Source: Actinomycetes bacterium
GTDB taxonomy: Bacteria > Actinomycetota > Thermoleophilia > BMS3ABIN01
Length of the DNA stretch: 52,339 bases
NCBI GenBank assembly: GCA_021790115.1
Contig: JAJYIM010000009.1
Location: 1 to 52,339 of the forward strand
Reading direction: 5' to 3'
Under the pieces are notes generated by a model, which did no database searches, was not told where the DNA came from, and saw only the letters and a list, made by a program, of their open reading frames with translations. Of the stretch, positions 9,411 through 17,284 are shown piece by piece; within the stretch, counting starts at the first letter, position 1, and every line of letters starts with the position of its first letter. The position numbers were made by a program, and so were the translations under genes.

Positions 9411-11006
9411 TTAGAAATATCCCAGGTCTTTGAGCATCCGCCTTACCGTGAGCTCATCAGGGAAGTTTGCCTGATCTGGCTTATCTGCCGCGGCGGTCTT
9501 GCGCCTGAAGATTTTTTCCGTGCTGACCGCCTGCGAGTTTATTTCATGGATCAACTCGACCATAGGCAAGTCTGCGGCGTCCAGTTCAGTTAATGGATTT
9601 TCTTCACCTGGATCGCTGCGCAAATCATACCGGAATGGCACCCGGGATTTATATTGCTCAAGACCGAGAAAGCGGTCGACCAGCTCCTTCCGCGTCAGGC
9701 TGCCGTCATCCAACGGATTCAAGTACTGCTCAATGCCGGCGGCAGCATCAGGCCAGCCAAGAAGCTCCCTGTACAATGCCTTGATGAACTGTTTGTTTGA
9801 CAGGCCGCCGGACGAGTCCAGCAGCGCCTGTGCATCGCCGCGGTACCACACCACCAGCTTTGACTTGTCTGTCCTTAGTGCCATCTGCGACAAGGCGCAT
9901 TCCGGAAGCACCGGAACTTCAGTAGCAAGAGTCTGCTCATCTATCAGGTTGTTTTCAAGCTGGTCAATTGAAATCCAGTTTTCGGCATAACAGGAACCCC
10001 TTGTTTCTGACAGGCAATTGGTGCCGTTGAAATCCGCCGCGCCGCTGCCGATGCCCAGTAGCGATAGCGCCGTGGGCGCGATGTCGACGACGCTGGTCAG
10101 GCTGCCGGACTCTCCGGGTTTCAAGTCCGGGTGGGAGATCATTAGCGGCACCCTGATGACATCGTCAAACAGCTCGCCGGCATGGCCAAAGTAGGATCTA
10201 TTATTCTGCGAGCATTTGCCTTCGCCGTGATCGGAGAAGACGACCTCGAGGCAATCATCGAGGAAACCGAGTTGGTCCAGGCCGTCAATGAAAACGGCAA
10301 AACGCCCCGAATCGAACTTGGAGACCCCTTTGACGTACAGGGGCAGCAACGCGTCAAGACGCCTGTCGCTCAGCGGCCCCGTCCTCACCAGCCGGTTCCA
10401 GATCTCTCCCGTGCTGCTGCCCGCGGCAAAGTTACCGGCGAAGCCGCAGTAATCATAAAGAGCCTGCATTTCCTGCAGGTAGTCGTCATTGCTTCCCTGC
10501 CGGTAGTTGTTGGTGTTATGCATAAACGGCTCGTGGACATCGTACATATGCACGAAGAGGAAAACTTTTTCTTCCCGGAGATCGTCCAAAAGACCTAGCA
10601 GCCCGGCATCATCGCTGGTTTCGCACAGATCAAAGCCACGGTCAAGACCAATATATTGCTTGAAGAGCCAGCTGGTGTCGGTGTAGAGGATGGTGCGGTA
10701 GCCGTTCTCTTTGAGAATCTCCGCCAGGGTTGCTGCTTCCGGGTTAAGCGTGGTGTCAAAAAAAGGTCTGACGCCGTGCCGGGGAGGGATTAACCCGGTG
10801 AGAATGCTTGCGTGAGCGGCAGTCGTATAAGTGTTTGTGCTAATGCACTGCGTAAAGCAGAGGCTCTTTTCGGCAATTGCGTCAAGCGTTGGCGTCTGCA
10901 GGAATCTGAGGGCATCGTGCTCTTCCAGCTCGCTCTGGTCGGGCTGAAACCCCACGCAGTCAAAGCGAAGATTATCGATTGAGAAAAAGAGGATGTTTTT
11001 TGTCAT
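9411..11006 (-). CDS. Sulfatase/alkaline-phosphatase-superfamily hydrolase with Thr at the nucleophile position
   Basis: The 531-residue protein has the AlkP/sulfatase fold: the N-terminal metal-binding SIDNLRFD (Asp11), the nucleophile loop TTAAHASILTG (61-71), a central VFSDHGEG metal site and a late VPLMISHPDL segment. In true sulfatases the loop begins with Cys or Ser and has the CxPSR pattern that is matured to formylglycine. Here Thr61 takes that place and Pro/Arg are absent, so it is more like phosphotransferase or phosphodiesterase members. No signal peptide or membrane segment is seen, so it is probably cytoplasmic. It sits in a sugar-phosphate operon; the substrate is unknown. Confidence 0.8.
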   Translation of the reverse strand: MTKNILFFSIDNLRFDCVGFQPDQSELEEHDALRFLQTPTLDAIAEKSLCFTQCISTNTYTTAAHASILTGLIPPRHGVRPFFDTTLNPEAATLAEILKENGYRTILYTDTSWLFKQYIGLDRGFDLCETSDDAGLLGLLDDLREEKVFLFVHMYDVHEPFMHNTNNYRQGSNDDYLQEMQALYDYCGFAGNFAAGSSTGEIWNRLVRTGPLSDRRLDALLPLYVKGVSKFDSGRFAVFIDGLDQLGFLDDCLEVVFSDHGEGKCSQNNRSYFGHAGELFDDVIRVPLMISHPDLKPGESGSLTSVVDIAPTALSLLGIGSGAADFNGTNCLSETRGSCYAENWISIDQLENNLIDEQTLATEVPVLPECALSQMALRTDKSKLVVWYRGDAQALLDSSGGLSNKQFIKALYRELLGWPDAAAGIEQYLNPLDDGSLTRKELVDRFLGLEQYKSRVPFRYDLRSDPGEENPLTELDAADLPMVELIHEINSQAVSTEKIFRRKTAAADKPDQANFPDELTVRRMLKDLGYF

Positions 11007-11042
11007 TCAACCAGCCTTTAGCGTTGCCGCAAGGACGCTTTC

Positions 11043-12422
11043 TTAGGCATCCAGGTTGGCGGCCACTGACGGAAACCGGCTTAGTTTCGACATGATCAGA
11101 TCCCTGATCTCATCGCGCCGCTCTGGGGTTTTGGCTTCGCAGCGAACTACCACCACCGGCGAAGTATTGGAGGCGCGGACCAGTCCCCAGCCGTCCGGAA
11201 AGACTACCCGGGCCCCGTCAATATCTATCACTTCGTGGTCGCGCGAGAAATCTTTTTTTATCTTATCAACAACTTGCCACTTTTCTTCTTCGCTTGACTC
11301 AATGCGCAACTCGGGAGTGGCATAGTACACGGGCATGTCAGCCAACAGCTGTGAAAGTTTTCGCCCGCTGCGGCTCAAGCATTCCACCAGGCGGCAGGCC
11401 GCGTAAACGGCGTCGTCATAGCCAAGGTAGCGGTCGGCAAAGTAAATGTGGCCGCTCATCTCTCCGGCCAGCAAGGCTTTTTCCTCCCGGATCTTTGCTT
11501 CGATTAAGGAATGGCCTGTTTTCCACATCAGCGGCCTGCCGCCGTGGACCTTAATGTCTTCGACAAGCGCTTGCGAGCACTTGACCTCAAAGATGATTGT
11601 GCCGCCGGGATGCTGCTCGAGGATGTCGCGGGAGAAAATTATCATCAGCTGGTCCCCCCAGACAATGGCGCCGTTGTCGGCGATGGCGCCGATCCGGTCG
11701 GCGTCGCCGTCAAAGGCAACGCCCAGGTCGGCACCCAAATCAGCCACCCTGGCCTGAAGATCCTTGAGATTTTCTGGGACTGTCGGATCGGGGAAGTGGT
11801 TAGGGAAGTTGCCGTCAAGGTCGCAGTAAAGCTCGGTAACCTCACAGCCGAGTCTTCGCAGCAGCTCGGGAGCGACCTTGCCGCCAACTCCATTGCCGGC
11901 GTCGATTATTATTTTAAGATGATGGTCGATTTTGACGTTATTACAGATATAGTCAAGATAAGCTGGAACGGGGTCAACCGGCGAAACGCTTCCCTTGCCG
12001 GTTGAGAAGCTGCCCGCAGCAATTATTCTTTTTACTTTTTGGATCTCTTCGCCATAGATGGTGCCGTGACCGCGGCAGAGCTTAAATCCATTGTACTCGG
12101 GAGGATTGTGGCTGCCCGTGATCATGACCCCAGCCTGCTTGCTGTATTGGTGAAGTGAAAAGTAAAAAACCGGAGTGGGCACCTCGCCAACGTCGATGAT
12201 TCCGCAACCGGTGGAAGTTATTCCCGTGACAAGGGCGTCACGGTAGGACTTTGAACTGGGCCTGTTGTCCCGGGCGATAATGGCTTCGCTGATGCCGAAA
12301 GACTGGACATAAGTTCCGTAGGCCTTCCCCAATAACTCCACAGTTTCTTCGCTTAAATCCTGATCTACGATGCCACGGACATCATACTCACGGAAAATCC
12401 GAGCATTAACTTTGATGGTCAA
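11043..12422 (-). CDS. Phosphomannomutase/phosphoglucomutase
   Basis: The enzyme moves phosphate between C6 and C1 of hexose phosphates via a phosphoserine. The 459-residue protein shows the four expected domains: the active-site loop MITGSHNPPEYNG, the metal-binding loop DGDADR, the sugar-recognition GEMSGH, and the phosphate-binding RASNTSP near the C-terminus. The start is a TTG with a strong Shine-Dalgarno (GGAGGA, 4 nt spacing). It heads a minus-strand series with the AlkP-fold, isomerase and, further on, nucleotidyltransferase genes, which together could take fructose-6-P to an NDP-hexose. A good promoter lies at 12497-12526. Confidence 0.95.
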   Translation of the reverse strand: MTIKVNARIFREYDVRGIVDQDLSEETVELLGKAYGTYVQSFGISEAIIARDNRPSSKSYRDALVTGITSTGCGIIDVGEVPTPVFYFSLHQYSKQAGVMITGSHNPPEYNGFKLCRGHGTIYGEEIQKVKRIIAAGSFSTGKGSVSPVDPVPAYLDYICNNVKIDHHLKIIIDAGNGVGGKVAPELLRRLGCEVTELYCDLDGNFPNHFPDPTVPENLKDLQARVADLGADLGVAFDGDADRIGAIADNGAIVWGDQLMIIFSRDILEQHPGGTIIFEVKCSQALVEDIKVHGGRPLMWKTGHSLIEAKIREEKALLAGEMSGHIYFADRYLGYDDAVYAACRLVECLSRSGRKLSQLLADMPVYYATPELRIESSEEEKWQVVDKIKKDFSRDHEVIDIDGARVVFPDGWGLVRASNTSPVVVVRCEAKTPERRDEIRDLIMSKLSRFPSVAANLDA

Positions 12423-12496
12423 GTGTTCCTCCTGGCGAAACCGGCTTTACAAAGTTTGGCGGGTGCGAGCATCTTGTCACAAAAAAGCTGCGCTGT

Positions 12497-12526
12497 ACTA
12501 TAGCTGATGATGACCACTAAAGACAA
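12497..12526 (-). promoter_or_regulatory. Sigma-70-type promoter of the phosphohexomutase operon
   Basis: Read on the minus strand: -35 TTGTCT (12526-12521), an 18-bp spacer, then -10 TATAGT (12502-12497), about 75 bp before the mutase start codon. Both hexamers are close to consensus. Confidence 0.6.
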
Positions 12527-12531
12527 TCGCC

Positions 12532-12547
12532 GTCAGGCTTTCCTGAC
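12532..12547. terminator. Short perfect hairpin after the glycosyltransferase pseudogene
   Basis: GTCAGG-CTTT-CCTGAC forms a perfect 6-bp stem just downstream of the pseudogene. It lacks a T-tract on either strand, so termination activity is uncertain. Confidence 0.35.
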
Positions 12548-12558
12548 AATAATTACAA

Positions 12559-13331
12559 TTATCTTACAAGTTTGCCCGGTTGCCGGGACCGGTGGCCCGA
12601 GATTTTCTTTTTGATGAAAGCTTTGCTGCGGGCCACGGTCATCCGGGTTCCGCTTGTTCTAAGATGGTAGCGCAGCCTTCCCAGATAATGGAGAAAGCCT
12701 TGCCCCGGCTCCGCAGCCGGCATTTTTGCCTTGCTGTACGTTGTGCCGCGATCAGCGGCAAAGTGGGGTGAAGCGCAAAAACCTGCCAGCGGTTTTAATA
12801 TCCTGCACGCGCTTGCTTCGGGATTGACACTGCCGCCGGCAGGCAAAGCCACCACGTCAATCAGCCCTCTCAACTCCTTGTCGCGCTTGCGTGTTTCGGG
12901 ATTTATGCGGCCGCAATGACCTAGCGCCTTGAGCCAAATGCGACGGGACCGCTCATCGGGACAAAAAAAGAAATCAGCCACCGCCAGAACGGCTTCAATG
13001 CCGGCTTCCGGAAGGGGCCGCCGGCCGCCGGAACTGCCGCCAAGTCAACTGCTACCGGTGTTCCTGCATTTATTAGAGATGGATGAGCCTTAACCACATC
13101 AGGGTCGCAGATAACGACGTCCGAGTCGCGCGCGATCATATCAATGTTACGATGATTGTAGTATACAACAGCAAAACTTGAGTGAGATGCGCCGGTCAGG
13201 CTGGGCCCGGCCAGAATAACATCTTCATCCAGGCCAAGCGATTCGGCCAGGCCCCAGCTTCGATTGTCTTGCTTGTTGTCCGGAATGGCCCCGCTGCTTA
13301 TTACAAGCACCCTGTTGCCGCTTTTTTTCAT
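12559..13331 (-). pseudogene. Decayed family-4 glycosyltransferase (frameshift plus internal deletion)
   Basis: Two overlapping frames hold pieces of one protein. The first (13331 to about 13020) encodes a GT-B N-terminal domain (MKKSGNRVLVISS, DNRSWGLAESLGLDEDVILAG, VVICDPDVVKAHPSL). The reading then has to shift frame in the Gly/Pro-rich stretch near 13010-13030. The second frame gives LPEAGIEAVLAVADFFFC, ERSRRIWLKALGHCGRINP and DKELRGLIDVV, which match the mid-region of GT4 enzymes (DFFxCxSxxQRxxWLG...GRINPxTxxxDxxLRxLIDVV). After that the donor-binding domain is missing, and a basic C-terminal tail (YHLRTSGTRMTVARSK) ends at 12559. A working enzyme would need about 400 residues. Confidence 0.75.
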
Positions 13332-13366
13332 GGTTATTAGAGTTTACGCCTCCCGCCTGCTTAAAG

Positions 13367-13387
13367 TCGAATAACATCCGGGATAGG
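13367..13387. repeat. Fragment of the palindromic repeat family (copy G)
   Basis: CGAATAACATCCGGGATAGG matches, with a small gap, the complement of the left half of copies A and B (CGAATAACCTGCCGGGATAAG). Only half an element is recognisable, just upstream of the glycosyltransferase pseudogene. Confidence 0.4.
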
Positions 13388-13467
13388 CGCTGGCAAACCG
13401 TTGCGGCCCTGAGAGCCAATTTGCCTGCTTTTGTAGGCAATCCCTTCTTTCCTGACAATTCTTATCC

Positions 13468-13497
13468 TTGACGTAGGCTAAAATTGCGTGTGATAAT
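13468..13497 (+). promoter_or_regulatory. Promoter of the CsoR/CstR-like gene
   Basis: TTGACG (13468-13473), an 18-bp spacer, and GATAAT (13492-13497) in the extended context GTGTGATAAT. This is one of the best sigma-70-like promoters in the window, and the operator dyad lies directly downstream at the expected transcription start. Confidence 0.7.
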
Positions 13498-13500
13498 TAA

Positions 13501-13514
13501 TACCCATGCGGGTA
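13501..13514. promoter_or_regulatory. Putative CsoR/CstR-family operator
   Basis: TACCC-ATGC-GGGTA is a perfect dyad of the GC-tract type bound by CsoR-family repressors. It overlaps the expected start of transcription of the regulator gene, so autorepression is likely. A near match (TACCG-TAAG-GGGTA) is found at 38482-38495. Confidence 0.6.
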
Positions 13515-13617
13515 GGGCTCCCGCGGCTCTTGGGGTAGCTTTTCCAAAATCGGTGGGGGATAATGTCGCAGCGGTTTCAGCTCCGCGGTGGTAATATTAT
13601 TCCCATTTAATTACGGG

Positions 13618-13908
13618 GTGATTGATACGGTTGCAAAGACAGACACAGAAAAGGTGATCAACAGGCTCCGCCGGATTGAAGGTCAGGTGCGCGGGCTGCA
13701 AAGGATGATTTCCGAGAACAAGCCATGCGAGGACGTGCTTACCCAGCTGGCCGCGACCAGGGCTGCTCTTGACCGGGTTGGGGTTTTTCTAATCAGCAAC
13801 AGGATGAAAGAGTGCCTGCGCAACAGCACTGACGAAATGGGGCTGGACGACATTGCAGTGGAAGAGGCGTTCGAGGTCTTCATGAAGTATATTCAGCATG
13901 TAAAGTAG
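13618..13908 (+). CDS. CsoR/FrmR/CstR-family repressor, lacking the copper-binding His
   Basis: The family consists of small all-helical tetrameric repressors that respond to Cu(I), Ni/Co, formaldehyde or persulfides. From the GTG at 13618 the protein has 96 residues with the typical RLRRIEGQVRGLQRMI start and Cys37 and Cys66. The position between them that is His in copper-sensing CsoR (C-x24-H-x3-C) is Arg62. Two cysteines without the His is the CstR persulfide-sensor pattern. An upstream GTG at 13588 would add 10 residues without a clear Shine-Dalgarno. It has its own promoter and operator; no copper or sulfur gene directly follows. Confidence 0.88.
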   Translation: MIDTVAKTDTEKVINRLRRIEGQVRGLQRMISENKPCEDVLTQLAATRAALDRVGVFLISNRMKECLRNSTDEMGLDDIAVEEAFEVFMKYIQHVK

Positions 13909-13913
13909 CGTTG

Positions 13914-13941
13914 TTAAGATCCTGTTGAGATAGGCTCTTAA
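13914..13941. terminator. Hairpin downstream of the CsoR/CstR-like gene, possible minimal member of the repeat family (copy H)
   Basis: TTAAGATCCT (13914-13923) pairs with AGGCTCTTAA (13932-13941), 9 of 10 bases, around an 8-nt loop containing GAGAT. The stop codon is 5 bp away. The arm reads AGAGCCTATCTCAA on the other strand, like the ends of repeat copies C and E. Confidence 0.45.
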
Positions 13942-13959
13942 AGGCGGCAAACCCTCCAA

Positions 13960-15963
13960 ATGCCACGTCGGCGAAAGTACAACAGGCGCAGAAAAAGACA
14001 ATCTTTCAGAACAATCGGCATTGCTGTTTTTGCTGCCGCGCTTTTGTTCGCCTCCCTGATCGGAGTCCAGACCGTTCAGGCCGTTGTTCACGATCTGCCC
14101 AAGCTGGACCAGGAGAATTACCTCGCTCTTGGGCAGACCTCCAAGATTTATGCTGCTGACGGCAGCCTGCTGGCCGAGATCTACGGCAATGAAAACCGCA
14201 CCGTCGTTCCTTTGGATGAGATACCTGCTTATTTGAAAGATGCCACCATCGCCATTGAAGACGAGCGTTTTTACCAGCACGGCGGCGTCGACTACCAGGC
14301 AATTTTACGCGCCCTGGCGACGGATATAAGCGAGGGGCGGCTGGCGGAAGGCGGAAGTACTATAACACAACAACTTGTCAAGAAAGTTTACATAACTGAC
14401 GAGCATTCTTTTACGCGCAAGATTGTCGAGGCGATACTGGCCACTGAGCTGGAACGGATCACCACCAAGGACGCGATCCTGGACCGGTACTTGAACACAG
14501 TCTATTATGGTGCCAATGCTTATGGAGCCGAAGCAGCCGCGCGCACCTATTTCGGCAAAAGCGTGACCCAGCTGGACCTGTCCGAATGCGCGACGCTTGC
14601 CGGCCTGCCTCAGGCCCCATCCGCCTTCTCGCCCAAATACGATCTTAAGGCGGCAACAGCCCGCCGCAACGCCGTCTTGCAAAAAATGGCCGATCTGGGC
14701 TATATAAGGCAATCCGAAGCTCATTACGCGGCTTCCATACCTATTGACGTCAGCAACGCAAATAGCACGCCAACGGCGGACTCTTATTTTGTCGAATATG
14801 TTAAACAGCAGCTAATTGAAAAATATGGCGACAAAAAGGTCCTGGGAGGAGGGCTGCGCGTTTACACGACGATCGATCCGCGCCTTCAGGCCGCGGGCCT
14901 GGAAGCAATCAAAAACACGCTTAATGAAGCCGGCGACCCGGCAGCGGCTCTGGTTTCGATTGACCCCGGCAATGGTTATATCAGGGCGATGGTTTCCAGC
15001 CAGGACTTTAAAAAATCACAGTTCAACCTGGCCGTGCAGGGGCTGCGGCAGCCGGGCTCCTGCTTTAAGCCTTTTGTTCTGACGGCGGCGGTGGAAGAGG
15101 GCGTAGATCCCAAGAAGACATATTACATGTCAAAAGAAATTGATATTCCCCTTCCCGGGGGCGGGCCTCCCTGGCATGTATCCACCTGGAATTATCACTA
15201 TTATGGCGTTTCCAACCTCGAGGACGCGATGATTCGCTCGGACAATACCGTCTACGCTCAGTTGATAATGGATATTGGGCCCGACAAGGCCCGCGACGCC
15301 GCCGAAAAGCTGGGCATCAGGAGTTATATTCCGTCAAATCCATCGATTGCGCTGGGCGGCCTGGATCAGGGAGTTTCAGTACTTGACATGTCCTCCGCCT
15401 ATGCAACATTGGCCGGGGGCGGTTTGTACAATAAGCCAATTGCCATCACCAAGGTAGAGTTGCCGGACGGCACGGTAGACTACCAGGCCAGCCCGCAACC
15501 AAAGAGGGTTATCAGCGACGCAGTCGCCTTTACTGTTACTCAGGTCATGGCTGAGGACATCAAACGCGGAACTTCTTCAAGAGCCAAGATCAACAGGCCC
15601 GCCGCCGGGAAAACCGGCTCAACAGAAAATCTCCAGGATGCCTGGTTTGTTGGCTATACCCCTGATTATTCAACGTCAGTGTGGATTGGGTATCCTGACA
15701 AGCAAATTCCGATGACGGATGTGCATGGAACCAGCGTCTGGGGCAGTGGGTTTCCCGTCGATATCTGGAAAAGTTTCATGCTCACTGCCGAGCAGGGCCT
15801 GCCGGTGAGGGATTTTCCGCAACCGAAAGACCAGATCGCGTTTAAAAAACTGACAGGCCAGTATGTGCTTTTCTCGGGAGGCGATAATCCGAATGCCCGC
15901 GGGGATGCATATGGACAATCCGGCCGCACGACGCCCGACGCCGCTGCTGGCCAGAATCAATGA
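13960..15963 (+). CDS. Class A penicillin-binding protein (bifunctional transglycosylase/transpeptidase)
   Basis: It polymerises lipid II and cross-links peptidoglycan outside the membrane. The 667-residue protein has a short basic cytoplasmic tail, one membrane anchor (about 22-44) and a GT51 domain with IEDERFYQHGGVD and GGSTITQQLVKK. The transpeptidase domain carries the SxxK motif (SCFK in QPGSCFKPF), the SxN motif (RSDNTVY) and KTG (AGKTGST). There is no PASTA domain; the C-terminal tail is short and polar. It follows the CsoR/CstR-like gene by 51 bp but is probably expressed separately because a hairpin lies between. Confidence 0.96.
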   Translation: MPRRRKYNRRRKRQSFRTIGIAVFAAALLFASLIGVQTVQAVVHDLPKLDQENYLALGQTSKIYAADGSLLAEIYGNENRTVVPLDEIPAYLKDATIAIEDERFYQHGGVDYQAILRALATDISEGRLAEGGSTITQQLVKKVYITDEHSFTRKIVEAILATELERITTKDAILDRYLNTVYYGANAYGAEAAARTYFGKSVTQLDLSECATLAGLPQAPSAFSPKYDLKAATARRNAVLQKMADLGYIRQSEAHYAASIPIDVSNANSTPTADSYFVEYVKQQLIEKYGDKKVLGGGLRVYTTIDPRLQAAGLEAIKNTLNEAGDPAAALVSIDPGNGYIRAMVSSQDFKKSQFNLAVQGLRQPGSCFKPFVLTAAVEEGVDPKKTYYMSKEIDIPLPGGGPPWHVSTWNYHYYGVSNLEDAMIRSDNTVYAQLIMDIGPDKARDAAEKLGIRSYIPSNPSIALGGLDQGVSVLDMSSAYATLAGGGLYNKPIAITKVELPDGTVDYQASPQPKRVISDAVAFTVTQVMAEDIKRGTSSRAKINRPAAGKTGSTENLQDAWFVGYTPDYSTSVWIGYPDKQIPMTDVHGTSVWGSGFPVDIWKSFMLTAEQGLPVRDFPQPKDQIAFKKLTGQYVLFSGGDNPNARGDAYGQSGRTTPDAAAGQNQ

Positions 15964-16015
15964 GGAATACATTCGGACCCCTTGAAGAGGAACTTCCGCA
16001 ATGACCCGGGCAAGA

Positions 16016-16074
16016 TTAGAGCTTATCCCGGCAGGTTATTCGTAGCAGAATGCGCCTACCGGGAAAAGCTCTAA
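16016..16074. repeat. Palindromic repeat copy B (compact form)
   Basis: The arms TTAGAGCTTATCCCGGCAGG (16016-16035) and 16055-16074 are complementary at 18 of 20 positions around the core TTATTCGTAGCAGAATGCG. It lies between the convergent PBP and roadblock genes, and its right end contains the roadblock stop codon (16071-16073). A role as bidirectional terminator is plausible. Confidence 0.85.
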
Positions 16075-16403
16075 GCACGGGCAAGGGACAAAATAGCGGG
16101 GTCTCCCGCCAGGGCAAGAAAGACTTCTTTTGTCAAGGGGGCCAGGATTAAGCCTTGCCTGCTAACCTCAAGTGAAAGAATCCGGGGCGGCCCGCCAAGC
16201 TCTTCGGCAAGGACGTTAATAACAGCCAAGGCCGAAGCGGAATGAGCCGCCAGGGCTTGCATGTCAATCTCTTCGCCCCCCGCGACAGTTACCAGCAGCC
16301 CGTCGGTCGACACCAGCGCCGCAGTAGTGACGCCTTCGATTTCCAGATAGGGCGATACAATTTTTGTCAGCGAACCATAGCTTTTCCCCCCGTCAGGCGT
16401 CAA
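16071..16403 (-). CDS. Roadblock/LC7-domain protein
   Basis: Roadblock/LC7 proteins are small regulators, often partners of Ras-like GTPases (MglB with MglA) or of signalling kinases. The 110-residue protein is a single domain with the typical SPYLEIEGVTTAALVSTDGLLV strand-helix start and an Ala-rich central helix. It begins with a TTG that overlaps the parB TGA stop (TTGA), so translation is very likely coupled to parB. No MglA-like GTPase is in the window, so its partner is unknown; position points to a link with chromosome partition or cell polarity. The stop codon lies in repeat copy B. Confidence 0.8.
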   Translation of the reverse strand: MTPDGGKSYGSLTKIVSPYLEIEGVTTAALVSTDGLLVTVAGGEEIDMQALAAHSASALAVINVLAEELGGPPRILSLEVSRQGLILAPLTKEVFLALAGDPAILSLARA

Positions 16404-17284
16404 TGATTTTCCTCAAGCGCATCGATGATGCGGTGAAGCTCTGCATCACTGTTAAACTCCAGCTCAATGCGACCGCCCCTGGCGCCCCAGTGGACCTTGA
16501 CCGGCAGACGAAATGCGGAATAGAGGGCGTCTGTTGTTTCATCCATTAGCTCCTGGCCCACCGGCATAGTGCGCGGCTCCCTGGCTGGATGCCGGACGGC
16601 GGTTTCGTGTTTGACGCTCGCTTCCAGCTGCCGCACGGACATGCTGGAGGCTGCAGCCTTCGTGGCCAGCCGGCGCTGCCGGAGACGGTCCGGCACAACC
16701 AGCAGGGCGCGTCCGTGCCCTTCAAATAATCTGCCTTGCTCAATAAAGGACTGGATTTCGTCTGGAAGGTCAAGCAACCGCAAGGTATTGGCCACCGCCG
16801 AGCGGCTGCGGCCCAGCTTTGCCGCCAGCTCTTCCTGAGTAATGCCAAAATCTTCCTGCAGGCTCGCATAAGCGCGGGCGGCGTCAATCGGATTTAAATC
16901 CTCCCGGCTCAGGTTTTCAATCAGGGCTAACTCCAGGGACTCGGCATCCCCTGCTTCCCTGACCACGGCAGGAATTTTTCTCAGGCCGGCCATGCGGGCT
17001 GCGCGCCACCTTCTCTCGCCGGCGATAATCTCAAAACCGGCGGCTGTGCGGCGCACAACAACCGGCTGGACAATGCCGACGGCCTTGATAGATGCCGCCA
17101 GTTCCGAGAGGGCATCATCGTCAAAAGCCCGGCGGGGCTGTCCCGGATTTGAAACGATTTTATCGATGGCTATTTCTTGGTATTGTTCTGAACGTTGTAA
17201 GTTGTTAGAATTGTTTTGATCTATATTCTTATTTGTGCCAATTAATGCTTCCAGGCCCCGGCCCAAACCCTTATTGTTATTCAC
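16400..17284 (-). CDS. parB: Chromosome-partition protein ParB
   Basis: ParB is the CTPase clamp that loads at parS and spreads to organise origin segregation. The chosen start (GTG, 17284) lies behind a strong Shine-Dalgarno (GGAGGTGG) and overlaps the parA stop by 8 nt, giving 294 residues starting VNNNKGLGRGLEALIG. It has the ParB/Srx domain with IVSNPGQPRRAFD and the CTP-binding GERRWRAA box. The HTH KorB-like region follows (LSREDLNPIDAARAY, LGRSRSAVANTLRLL), then the C-terminal dimerisation segment. Its likely target parS is at 20364-20379. Confidence 0.97.
   Translation of the reverse strand: MNNNKGLGRGLEALIGTNKNIDQNNSNNLQRSEQYQEIAIDKIVSNPGQPRRAFDDDALSELAASIKAVGIVQPVVVRRTAAGFEIIAGERRWRAARMAGLRKIPAVVREAGDAESLELALIENLSREDLNPIDAARAYASLQEDFGITQEELAAKLGRSRSAVANTLRLLDLPDEIQSFIEQGRLFEGHGRALLVVPDRLRQRRLATKAAASSMSVRQLEASVKHETAVRHPAREPRTMPVGQELMDETTDALYSAFRLPVKVHWGARGGRIELEFNSDAELHRIIDALEENH

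Noticed and set aside
9411-11006. Formylglycine-dependent sulfatase
   Set aside because: The maturation motif CxPSR (or SxPSR) is absent; Thr61 is at that position.
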